From Coleofasciculus sp. FACHB-1120 (lineage in GTDB: Bacteria > Cyanobacteriota > Cyanobacteriia > Cyanobacteriales > FACHB-T130), in contig NZ_JACJTV010000031.1 of assembly GCF_014698845.1 (NCBI RefSeq), positions 1 to 62,673 of the forward strand: a DNA stretch of 62,673 nucleotides, written 5' to 3'. Every line of letters begins with the position of its first letter. Position 1 is the stretch's first letter. The position numbers were made by a program, and so were the translations under genes. The notes below the pieces were generated by a model, which searched no databases, had not been told where the DNA came from, and worked only from the letters and a program-made list of their open reading frames with translations. Shown piece after piece: positions 44,383 to 51,669 of this stretch.

Positions 44383-45414
44383 TTATACCTCCTTACTCCA
44401 GAAAAAGTCTTGATCGATTTGTTGGGTGCGAATTAAGTACTCTAGTTGCTTCAAGCGAGTGAACCCTCTGAATAAGAAGATATCTTCAGTCATATCAATT
44501 TGCTTAAACAAATCGAATAACTGCTGGGCACCCCGCTGGGCATCCCATTCACACTTGAATCCCGGTAGGGTTTTGTTAATCTTCTCGAAAGAAACTCGAT
44601 AGCTGCGGTTATCCGAGCCATTTTCTCCAAAGGTTAACTGGCATCCTTGGAAGACGGAGGCAATAATTTCCGCAATTTCTTTAACTCGATAGTTATGAGC
44701 GGTGTCCCCGACGTTGAAAATTTGGTTGTGAACAATGTCGCGGGGTGCTTCTAGGGTGCAGATAATTGCCTTACAGATATCAAGGGCGTGAACCAGCGGA
44801 CGCCAGGGAGTTCCGTCGCTGATCATCTTGATTTCTTTCGTTGTCCAAGCTAAGCCCGCCAAATTGTTTAAAACAATATCAAAACGCATTCTCGGAGATG
44901 CCCCAAAAGCGGTGGCATTTCGTAGAAAGGTCGGAGAAAAATTGTCATCAGCGAGTGGTTTGACATCTCTTTCTACGAAGGTTTTACATTCTGCATAAGC
45001 AGTTTGGGGATTGACGGGAGATTCTTCCGTCACATCATCTTTTGTGGCGACGCCGTAGACGCTGCAAGAAGACATATAAACGAAGCGCCGCACGCCCCCT
45101 GCCTTCGCTAGATTGGCAAGGCGAACTGAACCTTTATGGTTGATGTCGTAGGTGATATTCGGTGAGAGTTGTCCGGCGGGATCGTTAGAAAGTTCTGCCA
45201 TGTGAACGATTGCCTCGACCCCCGCTAAGTCTTCTGGGGTGATGTGCCGCAAATCTTTGTTGAGGGTTTTGGCAGTTAAATCGGTGGCGTTATACAGCCA
45301 ACCTACTTTATAGAAGCCAGTGTCTACCCCAATCACTTCGTGTCCGCGTTTCATCAAGAGGGGGGCAAGTAACGAGCCGAGATAGCCTTCTGTTCCGGTT
45401 ACTAATACTTTCAT
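44383..45414 (-). CDS. NAD-dependent epimerase/dehydratase
   Basis: A 343-residue extended SDR: VTGTEGYLGSLLAPLL at the N terminus binds NAD(P), with VHMAELSND, the catalytic region MSSCSVYG and YAECK (Tyr, Lys), and a C-terminal substrate domain. It could be a 4-epimerase, 4,6-dehydratase or 4-reductase of a nucleotide sugar; motifs do not decide. No separate CDP-glucose 4,6-dehydratase is in the window, so this may supply that activity, or a gene elsewhere may. It is spaced 3 bases from the methyltransferase and 11 from lhgO on the same strand. Confidence 0.9.
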   Translation of the reverse strand: MKVLVTGTEGYLGSLLAPLLMKRGHEVIGVDTGFYKVGWLYNATDLTAKTLNKDLRHITPEDLAGVEAIVHMAELSNDPAGQLSPNITYDINHKGSVRLANLAKAGGVRRFVYMSSCSVYGVATKDDVTEESPVNPQTAYAECKTFVERDVKPLADDNFSPTFLRNATAFGASPRMRFDIVLNNLAGLAWTTKEIKMISDGTPWRPLVHALDICKAIICTLEAPRDIVHNQIFNVGDTAHNYRVKEIAEIIASVFQGCQLTFGENGSDNRSYRVSFEKINKTLPGFKCEWDAQRGAQQLFDLFKQIDMTEDIFLFRGFTRLKQLEYLIRTQQIDQDFFWSKEV

Positions 45415-45425
45415 TCGTTCAATTC

Positions 45426-46640
45426 CTAAACGCTAACAGTTGTTTGTAGGGGTTGGGGTTCCGGAATTTGCTCTACGATTGCTTTGCCAATTTCCAGGGA
45501 AGAGGTAGCAGCGGGGGAAGGCGCATTGCAAACGTGGACGGAGCGATCGCCTTTGACAATTAAAAAGTCGTCCACTAACTTGCCATCGTTCATCAAAGCT
45601 TGAGCGCGAACCCCGGCGTGGGTGGGAATTAGGTCATCCGATTGCACTTCCGGAATCAGCCTTTGCAAGCTACGCACAAAGGCGGCTTTACTGAAGGAGC
45701 GAATGATTTCCTGAATGCCTTCGTCGGCGTGTTTTGCTGCCAATTTCCAGAAACCGGGATAAGTCATCACTTCCGCAAAATCACGCAGATTAAAGTCTGT
45801 CTTTTTGTAGCCTTCTCGTTTGAGGCTGAGAACGGCATTGGGCCCTGCGTGGACGCTTCCATCAATCATCCGAGTGAAATGAACACCCAGGAAGGGGAAA
45901 TCTGGGTTAGGAACCGGATAAATCAGGGTTTTGACGAGATAGCGTTTTTCTGGCGTGAGTTCGTAGTATTCTCCCCGAAAAGGGACAATTTTCGCTTTTG
46001 GATCGACGTTTCCTAATTTGGCAACGCGATCGCTATGCAGTCCGGCACAATTAATCACAAAGCGCGTTTTAAACGTGCCGTTATTTGTCTCAAGTACCTG
46101 ATTCTCACCCGTTCCCACAATTTTCTCAACTTTGGTATTGAGGCGAAGCTCTCCACCTTGGGCTTCAACTAGCTCGGCATATTTCCGAGCCACCTGCTTG
46201 TAATCGGCAATCCCAGTTGCGTACACCCGAATTCCTGCAATACAGGCGACATGAGGTTCAATTTCTTTGACTTCTTCTGCACAAATCTTGCTAATCTTTA
46301 ACCCATTTTCCAAGCCGCGTTGATAGAGGCTTTCTAAGCGTGGCAGCTCTTTTTCCTCAGTTGCCACAATTACTTTGCCGCAGACTTCGTGTGCAATGCC
46401 ATGCTCTCGGCAGAATTCCACCATCGAGCGGCTTCCTTGCCCGCAAAATTTAGCTTTGAAACTTCCTGGTTTGTAATAAATCCCAGCGTGAATCACTCCA
46501 CTGTTATTGCCTGTTTGATGATAAGCACACTGGCTCTCTTTTTCCAGCACTACTATACGGGCAGAGGGATAGCGTTTGCCCAAGGTCATTGCCGTCGAAA
46601 GCCCAACAATCCCGCCGCCAATAATTGCAAAATCATACAT
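45426..46640 (-). CDS. lhgO: L-2-hydroxyglutarate oxidase
   Basis: A 404-residue FAD protein of the LhgO family: dinucleotide motif IIGGGIVGLSTAMTL, the family signature HQTGNNSGVIHAGIYY, and a C-terminal FAD region with THAGVRAQALM and PSPAATSSLEIG. It oxidises L-2-hydroxyglutarate to 2-oxoglutarate and passes electrons to the membrane. Its presence within a nucleotide-sugar operon is unusual by function but recurs in cyanobacterial sugar loci, to my knowledge. It may serve 2-oxoglutarate supply for the oxygenase downstream, or oxidise a 2-hydroxy sugar acid instead. The neighbour epimerase begins 11 bases downstream. Confidence 0.92.
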   Translation of the reverse strand: MYDFAIIGGGIVGLSTAMTLGKRYPSARIVVLEKESQCAYHQTGNNSGVIHAGIYYKPGSFKAKFCGQGSRSMVEFCREHGIAHEVCGKVIVATEEKELPRLESLYQRGLENGLKISKICAEEVKEIEPHVACIAGIRVYATGIADYKQVARKYAELVEAQGGELRLNTKVEKIVGTGENQVLETNNGTFKTRFVINCAGLHSDRVAKLGNVDPKAKIVPFRGEYYELTPEKRYLVKTLIYPVPNPDFPFLGVHFTRMIDGSVHAGPNAVLSLKREGYKKTDFNLRDFAEVMTYPGFWKLAAKHADEGIQEIIRSFSKAAFVRSLQRLIPEVQSDDLIPTHAGVRAQALMNDGKLVDDFLIVKGDRSVHVCNAPSPAATSSLEIGKAIVEQIPEPQPLQTTVSV

Positions 46641-46693
46641 AAGAATTCTTGCCCCTGAGACTGAAATGGATGAGTATTTATCCTAAGAATTTG

Positions 46694-47467
46694 TTACCAA
46701 ACTTTCCAAGGAGCATTCCCACTCTTCCAAAGTTCTTCTAGGTAATTTTTGTCTCGTAAAGTATCCATCGGTTGCCAAAAGCCGGGATGTCTGTAAGCAG
46801 CCAACTGTTCCTTTTGAGATAATTTTTTCAAGGGTTCTTGCTCCCAAACGGTAGAGTCGTCGGCAATATAATCAATGACTTCCGGTTCTAGAACAAAGTA
46901 ACCCCCATTAATCCAAGCCCCATCCCCTTCAGGCTTTTCACGAAAAGTGGTAATTTTACTTTGATCGGGTTCTAAAGAAATCGCTCCAAAGCGTCCCGGT
47001 GGCTGAGTTGCAGTCAGTGTTGCCAAACACTTTTGCTCTCGATGAAAGTCTATTAGTTTTTGAATATTTACATTCGCTACACCATCTCCGTAGGTAAAGC
47101 AAAAGGTTTGATTCCCAATATGATCTCTAACTCGCTTTAAGCGTCCTCCGGTCATCGTTTGATCTCCGGTATCTACCAACGTGACTCGCCAGGGTTCAGC
47201 ATAGCCACAATGCACATTCATTTGGTTAAACCGCATATCAAATGTGACATCAGACATATGTAAGAAGTAATTGGCAAAATACTCCTTAATTACGTAGCCT
47301 TTATAACCACAGCAGATAATGAAATCGTTGATTCCATAAGCTGAGTAAATTTTCATAATATGCCACAGCACGGGTCGCCCACCTATTTCCACCATCGGCT
47401 TCGGTTTGATTGTGGTTTCTTCCGTGAGTCGAGTTCCAAGCCCTCCAGCCAGTATCACTGCTTTCAT
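46694..47467 (-). CDS. rfbF: Glucose-1-phosphate cytidylyltransferase
   Basis: A 257-residue nucleotidyltransferase with [12 protein letters not shown] (nucleotide and metal binding), [22 protein letters not shown], and [13 protein letters not shown], all typical of RfbF. It makes CDP-glucose from CTP and glucose-1-phosphate, the first step to CDP-deoxysugars. It is the first gene of the minus-strand operon that runs to 40083. The gap of 53 bases to lhgO suggests co-transcription. The start MKAVILAGG is standard. The operon promoter must lie in the AT-rich stretch 47468-47690. Confidence 0.95.
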   Translation of the reverse strand: MKAVILAGGLGTRLTEETTIKPKPMVEIGGRPVLWHIMKIYSAYGINDFIICCGYKGYVIKEYFANYFLHMSDVTFDMRFNQMNVHCGYAEPWRVTLVDTGDQTMTGGRLKRVRDHIGNQTFCFTYGDGVANVNIQKLIDFHREQKCLATLTATQPPGRFGAISLEPDQSKITTFREKPEGDGAWINGGYFVLEPEVIDYIADDSTVWEQEPLKKLSQKEQLAAYRHPGFWQPMDTLRDKNYLEELWKSGNAPWKVW

Positions 47468-47690
47468 GCGATCGCCTCATTTTTTATGAAGATGAATCTA
47501 TATCTTTAGATAGATTCATGTATAATGGGAATGTATTCTTAGTTTGCAGAATTTATTTTTTCTAATTAAATATTCTAAGCGGAAAATTCTAAGATATCTG
47601 TAAAGATACGGTAAACAAATAGAGGAACTTTATTAAAACTTTAAAAAGTTGAGCCTCTAGTAGTTTTAGACTTTAAACTGATAAAAACAG

Positions 47691-47726
47691 CAAAAAAATC
47701 GCAAAATTGGCTGGTTTTGCGATTAG
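47691..47726 (-). terminator. Intrinsic terminator of the UbiA-YqeG-transporter unit
   Basis: Read on the minus strand, AATCGCAAAA and TTTTGCGATT pair perfectly (plus-strand arms at 47697-47706 and 47715-47724) around an 8-base loop, followed by seven T. It is 70 bases after the stop at 47797 and separates this unit from the rfbF operon. Confidence 0.9.
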
Positions 47727-47796
47727 ATTTTATAGACTAGAGCAGTTACCCAGAAGATTGCCGATAGGATACTAACGATAACTATGCGATCGATAA

Positions 47797-48144
47797 CTAA
47801 GTGATTGAAGATAATCTGCCAAAAGCGATCGCGCAAATTCCACTGAGCATCAATCCCACTCCTACCCAATCAACCGGGGAAACTTTCTCTTTGAGAATCA
47901 CTGCCCCGGCAATCGTCGTCGCCACCACCGTTAAGCCAATCACTACTGGATAAGCAACTGACAAATTAAACTTCCCCAAAACTAAAATATAGAAAACTGT
48001 ACTGAGACCGTAAACTAAAATCCCACCCAGCAAATAAACATTTAAGGGATTCTGACCGGCTCCCAATTTCAAAAATGTTTGTGCAAGAGTATTTAAGCCA
48101 ACGGTCAGCAGAATTAAAACAGGAAACAAAAGATTAGCTAACAT
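47797..48144 (-). CDS. Small multidrug-resistance/EamA-like membrane transporter
   Basis: A four-helix protein of about 115 residues (helices around 4-24, 34-54, 62-82 and 93-112), the size of SMR family transporters, with LNTLAQTFLKLGAG in helix 1 and YPVVIGLTVVATTIAG in helix 3. SMR relatives flip polyprenyl-linked sugars or export quaternary compounds. The neighbours, a UbiA-type transferase and a phosphatase, favour a lipid-linked sugar flippase (inference). The frame opens at a TTG (48156); the ATG at 48144 is the likely start, although no clear ribosome-binding site precedes it. The glutamate of drug-exporting SMR proteins in helix 1 is absent. Confidence 0.78.
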   Translation of the reverse strand: MLANLLFPVLILLTVGLNTLAQTFLKLGAGQNPLNVYLLGGILVYGLSTVFYILVLGKFNLSVAYPVVIGLTVVATTIAGAVILKEKVSPVDWVGVGLMLSGICAIAFGRLSSIT

Positions 48145-48192
48145 AAATAAAGGCAATTTTTCGGATATTCAGCTGGCTTAAGCTAGAATCGC

Positions 48193-48777
48193 TTAATAAA
48201 AAGAATCAAAATCCCAAAGCTCACGCTCGTTAGGCCACGGCGTTTGGACTCGTTTTCCCAAGAGTTTTTCCCACCATCGAAAGGGATGAGGAAGTGTGGC
48301 AACTTGGATGCTAGCACAGCCGCTTAGCCACGCCCCCAACACATCTGTATGACGGCTATCACCAATAACGACAACTTGTTTCGGTTTAAGCCGCATATAC
48401 TTGATAGCTTTACGGAAGGCGAAAGGGAAGGGTTTTTTGGCTGGGTTAATCGCTGGAATCTCTAAACGATGTGACCAAGCCTTTACCCGATACCGGCGCT
48501 TGCCATTCGAGAGAATGAAAAATTGAAATCCTTGTAATTTTGCCTGTTCAATCCAAGCTTCGGCACCAGGAGACACGTAGCGATCGTCTTCAGAAACAAT
48601 GGTATTGTCTAAATCGATAATAATCCCTTGAATTCCGCAAAGCTTTAGCCAGTCAAGCTCTATCGCTGCCAAGCTGTACGCTTCTCGCGGAAAACTGTAA
48701 AGTCCTGGGTTGACAGCCGGTTTTTTGGATTTCTGTTTAACAGGGCGGGAAAAAAACAGAGCCATTCGGTTTAACAT
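48193..48777 (-). CDS. YqeG-family HAD IIIA phosphatase
   Basis: A 194-residue HAD phosphatase: motif I IIIDLDNTIV, motif II FILSNGK, and motif III with Lys in FAFRKAIKYM and VVIGDSRHTDVLGA. Close relatives include plant and fungal phosphatidylglycerophosphate phosphatases, so PG lipid synthesis is the simplest role. In its position between a UbiA-type phosphoribosyltransferase and a small flippase, it may instead dephosphorylate a lipid-linked ribose phosphate (inference). Residues 1-35 are basic. The start ATG at 48777 follows the UbiA stop by 52 bases. Confidence 0.85.
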   Translation of the reverse strand: MLNRMALFFSRPVKQKSKKPAVNPGLYSFPREAYSLAAIELDWLKLCGIQGIIIDLDNTIVSEDDRYVSPGAEAWIEQAKLQGFQFFILSNGKRRYRVKAWSHRLEIPAINPAKKPFPFAFRKAIKYMRLKPKQVVVIGDSRHTDVLGAWLSGCASIQVATLPHPFRWWEKLLGKRVQTPWPNERELWDFDSFY

Positions 48778-48829
48778 TTGGTCGCTTCACTCACAGCCAA
48801 AACAAGTTCGGAGACTAACAAACCAAAAA

Positions 48830-49810
48830 TTACTCGATTAGCCCTTGACGTTTCAGGAAGAGAATGACAAAGCTGGTAATAATCCAAGAAAGTACCGTCA
48901 GGAGAATCGGCAAGTCTTTTAATAAAATTTCCTCCGGACGCTCAGTCTGCCCTCCTTCATCATCGATATCGCTTTTCCGAGCGATTTCTTGCGGATCGCT
49001 CAGTAGCTGATAGCGAAAAACCCCGTATAAAACAAAGGGTAATGTAACTAACATCCAAGGTGTTGATGCTCCACGGACTTGAGGCCCGGAACTCCAGATG
49101 GCGTAGGTCATGACTGCGCCGGTTGTCACCGTATTTTCCATGCGGCTGAGTAGAGGCAACGAGTAGCGCTTTAGTACCGACCGAGTCTTGCCTCCTCTAA
49201 TTGACAATAGTCGCAGTTCTGCTTTGCGCTTTTCCACACCCAGAAACAAAGCCAGCATAGCAGTACACAGGAGAAACCAGGGGGATAAAACAATGTTTGT
49301 TGCAGCAGCACCTGCATAGGCTCGCAAGACAAAACCCATTGCGATCGCAATAATATCCAAAATCACAGTCCGCTTCAGCCGCAGGTTATAGGCGATTTGC
49401 AGTAGTGCGTATGCGGTGATGGTTGCTCCCAAGTAGGGCGATCGCAACCAGCCGACAATTAAACCAGTAGCCAACAAACAAACTGCCATTATCATCGCCG
49501 CGGGCACACTGACTAAGCCTGCGGCAATAGGTCGCTTACTCTTGACTGGATGTAGACGGTCAGCTTCTACATCTGCAATGTCATTGAGTAGATAGAAACT
49601 ACTCGAAGTCAAACAGAACAAAGCAAACGCCAGTAAAGAGCCTAGTAAGGATTCCAGATTAATACTGAAAGCAAACAAGGGCGCTGCAAAAACAATCAGA
49701 TTTTTAGTCCACTGGCGTGGTCTTAAAGCTTTAATATAAGGAAATTTTATAGGACTAGCCGCTAGCTCAGTTGAACTTTGCTTAAAACTGGGAGAGCGGG
49801 GCATTTTCAT
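48830..49810 (-). CDS. UbiA-family prenyltransferase (decaprenyl-phosphate phosphoribosyltransferase-like)
   Basis: A 326-residue protein with eight to nine hydrophobic segments and the two UbiA Asp motifs: LLNDIADVEADRLHP (first), and the later DIIAIAMGFVLRAYAGA-like region. The start PYIKALRPRQWTKNLIVFAAP and the SKRPIAAG block match decaprenyl-phosphate phosphoribosyltransferases. These attach 5-phosphoribosyl diphosphate to a polyprenyl phosphate, the first step toward lipid-linked arabinose or ribose. Homogentisate- or chlorophyll-type UbiA functions are less likely because of that motif set. It is the first gene of a unit with a YqeG phosphatase and an SMR-type transporter. Confidence 0.88.
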   Translation of the reverse strand: MKMPRSPSFKQSSTELAASPIKFPYIKALRPRQWTKNLIVFAAPLFAFSINLESLLGSLLAFALFCLTSSSFYLLNDIADVEADRLHPVKSKRPIAAGLVSVPAAMIMAVCLLATGLIVGWLRSPYLGATITAYALLQIAYNLRLKRTVILDIIAIAMGFVLRAYAGAAATNIVLSPWFLLCTAMLALFLGVEKRKAELRLLSIRGGKTRSVLKRYSLPLLSRMENTVTTGAVMTYAIWSSGPQVRGASTPWMLVTLPFVLYGVFRYQLLSDPQEIARKSDIDDEGGQTERPEEILLKDLPILLTVLSWIITSFVILFLKRQGLIE

Positions 49811-50438
49811 TTGCTTTTAAACCTCTATTTATGATAAAAATCAATTTTTGGAAGGTAGATTCACTGCAAAACTTAGCTTTAAGTACCCTGGCTTGTCGTA
49901 AACACTAAAGTCAACAACGCCACTGTTTAAATGGCTCTTACTTCCAAGCTATGGATGCATCTGCAAGGTAGTCAATGATTTTCGATTTTAGAATCTCAAT
50001 ACTCACTCTACTCAGCCACTTACCAAGCCCTTCAGAAAGCAGGCAAACCGGGTTATTTTTAGGCAATCACCTCAGAATTCTCATTAAGAGTAGCTTTTTG
50101 TCTAAGTACACTCGTGTGAGCCGAGAGATAAGAAAAAGTTTAATCGCTTCTTCCGTAACGATTTTAGTCGGAAAAGCATCAATTGCCTATCAAGATTCCG
50201 TAAATATACAGTTTTTTATATAAAGACTTCGCAAAGAAGGCAATTTCTTACCTGAATGCCTATTGTGGGAGAGCATCTGAGGACAGCACGGAAGTAAGCC
50301 GCTCAACCGTATAATCATCAGTATGTTAACTAGGCTCTGATAATTTAAAAGGCTATTTGCGGCACATCACCGCTTATCGTTGCTAATCAATAACTACGTG
50401 ATGTTATTTGGAAAGTTATCCTTACTCTCTTTTGTCTC
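49811..50438. other. Intergenic region between the UbiA gene and the IS1-like element
   Basis: About 630 bases. An 82-codon frame at 49975-50223 shows no recognisable features and has no ribosome-binding site, so I do not call it. No terminator or RNA gene is seen. The promoter of the UbiA unit should be near 49811-49900. Confidence 0.35.
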
Positions 50439-50469
50439 GGTGGTAATAATTATGTAGTGAAAAGGTAAA

Positions 50470-50567
50470 TATAGCGGTTCTTATACGAGTGAGGTACACC
50501 AAAAACCAGTATTATCAAGCTTTCCAGTCTTGAGACTGTATCTCACACGACCGAGAACCGCTATATA
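50470..50567. mobile_element. MITE-like element inserted in the IS1-like left terminal repeat
   Basis: Imperfect terminal arms begin TATAGCGGTTCT (50470-50481) and end AGAACCGCTATA (50554-50565), continuing inward with partly matching ACGAGTGAGGTAC and GTATCTCACACG. It splits the IS left arm. Flanking TA/TATA bases are compatible with a TA target. A related start, TATAGCGGTTC, occurs near 9663. Confidence 0.7.
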
Positions 50568-50568
50568 T

Positions 50569-50660
50569 AAACTAAAAATACTTTCATTTTTAGACTTTGC
50601 TGTGGTTATTTATTTGCATCGGCAAGTAGTTATCTTAACAGTTAGCATAATCTTTAATTG
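50569..50660. repeat. Left inner terminal inverted repeat of the IS1-like element
   Basis: This 92-base arm is the inverted repeat of 51506-51597, with about three differences near 50618-50628. It ends AATTTAA-type about 70 bases before the transposase start. Confidence 0.9.
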
Positions 50661-50731
50661 AAATCGATTTTTAGAGTCTATCTCATATTAAATGCTATAA
50701 ATTTTAAAAAATATCAAAACTTTTAGTAATT

Positions 50732-51476
50732 ATGCTTACTTCTAGACCTGACTGCCCTCGTTGTGGTTCTAACCATATTGTTAATAATGGCAGAATTCAC
50801 AATAAAAAACCTAAAGAGAAATGTCAAAATTGTGGTAGGAAATTTATTGAAAGCCCTAACAACAAGATCATTGATAAGCATACGTTAGATTATATTTACA
50901 AAATGTTGCTGGAAAACATTCCTTTAGCAGGAATTGCGAGGGTGACTAGCGTTTCTAAAAAATGGCTTCAAAATTACGTTAATACTAAATATGCTTCAGT
51001 TCCTCAACAGGCAAAGGTTTCAAGCAAACATATATATAAATTAAATATCGAATGTGATGTACGCGAAGCGTTGCCGAAGGCTAACTTGGTCATTCGTTAA
51101 TCATCAAGGTAATAAGCAGTGGATTTGGTTAGCATTGGATAAAAAAACCAGGGAAATTGTCGGTTGTTATATTGGCGACCGCAGTGAACAAGGGGCTAGA
51201 GGATTATGGAATTCTCTCCCATCAATTTATCGGCAATGTGCTGTTTGTTATACAGATTATTGGGCGGCTTATGAGCAAGTTATTCCAAGCAAACGGCATA
51301 AAGCCGTGGGTAAAAACAGTGGGATGACCAACCATATTGAGAGATTTAATAATACGATACGTCAAAGAATTTCTCGATTAGTTAGGAAAAGTTTGTCTTT
51401 TTCTAAAAAGTTAGAAAATCACATCGGGGCTATATGGTATTTTATCCATCATTATAATGCGTTGCTATCTATGTAA
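50732..51476 (+). pseudogene. IS1-family transposase, frame broken by a small insertion
   Basis: The 5' part (50732-51100) has the IS1 InsA-type zinc ribbon (CPRCGSNHIVNNG, KCQNCGRKF), a helix-turn-helix and ends IECD, the first catalytic Asp. The 3' part, in another frame, continues WSFVNHQGNKQWIWLALD, then YTDYWAAYE (second Asp) and GMTNHIERFNNTIRQ (Glu), reaching 51476. In relatives the two are joined as ECDExW. Here 28 bases (51057-51084) lie between GAT and TGG where 6 are expected. The apparent 22-base excess shifts the frame by +1. The added stretch contains ACGCGAAGCG and GCCGAAGGC. This is not the A-rich slippery site of E. coli IS1, so an inactivating insertion fits better. Confidence 0.8.
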
Positions 51477-51505
51477 GAATTCTTTCACTACATATTTACC
51501 ACTAC

Positions 51506-51634
51506 CAATTAAAGATTATGCTAACTGTTAAGATAACCACTTGTCGAGGCAAATAAATAACCACAGCAAAGTCTAAAAATGAAAGTATTTTTAGTTTGTA
51601 CATTTACCTTTTTATCACATATTTATCACCACCC
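51506..51634. repeat. Right terminal inverted repeat of the IS1-like element (unsplit)
   Basis: The segment 51506-51597 mirrors 50569-50660, and 51600-51634 mirrors 50439-50470 imperfectly. This side carries both parts with only four bases between them, showing the original form of the terminal repeat. Confidence 0.8.
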
Positions 51635-51669
51635 GATTAAGTAATTTAACATCCTATACAATTTGACAC

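Larger units (their letters stand above)
50439..51634 (+). mobile_element. IS1-like element with ~125-bp inverted repeats, inactivated
   Basis: The element encloses a broken IS1-type transposase. Inner arms at 50569-50660 and 51506-51597 are inverted repeats of 92 bases with about three mismatches. Outer arms at 50439-50470 and about 51600-51634 also pair imperfectly (AAAAGGTAAAT shared). On the right side the outer and inner segments are almost contiguous (four bases, GTAC, between them). On the left a 98-base MITE-like unit lies between them. Removing it gives terminal repeats of about 125 bp. No target duplication is clear. Such long terminal repeats are unusual for the IS1 family. Confidence 0.75.

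Noticed and set aside
49975-50223. 82-codon plus-strand frame as a gene
   Set aside because: No ribosome-binding site, no domain, basic composition typical of chance frames in AT-rich DNA.
50732-51476. Programmed frameshift giving a functional IS1 InsAB transposase
   Set aside because: The break is not at an A-rich slippery site, and 22 extra bases lie exactly at the catalytic ECDxxW motif, which fits disruption better than programmed recoding.
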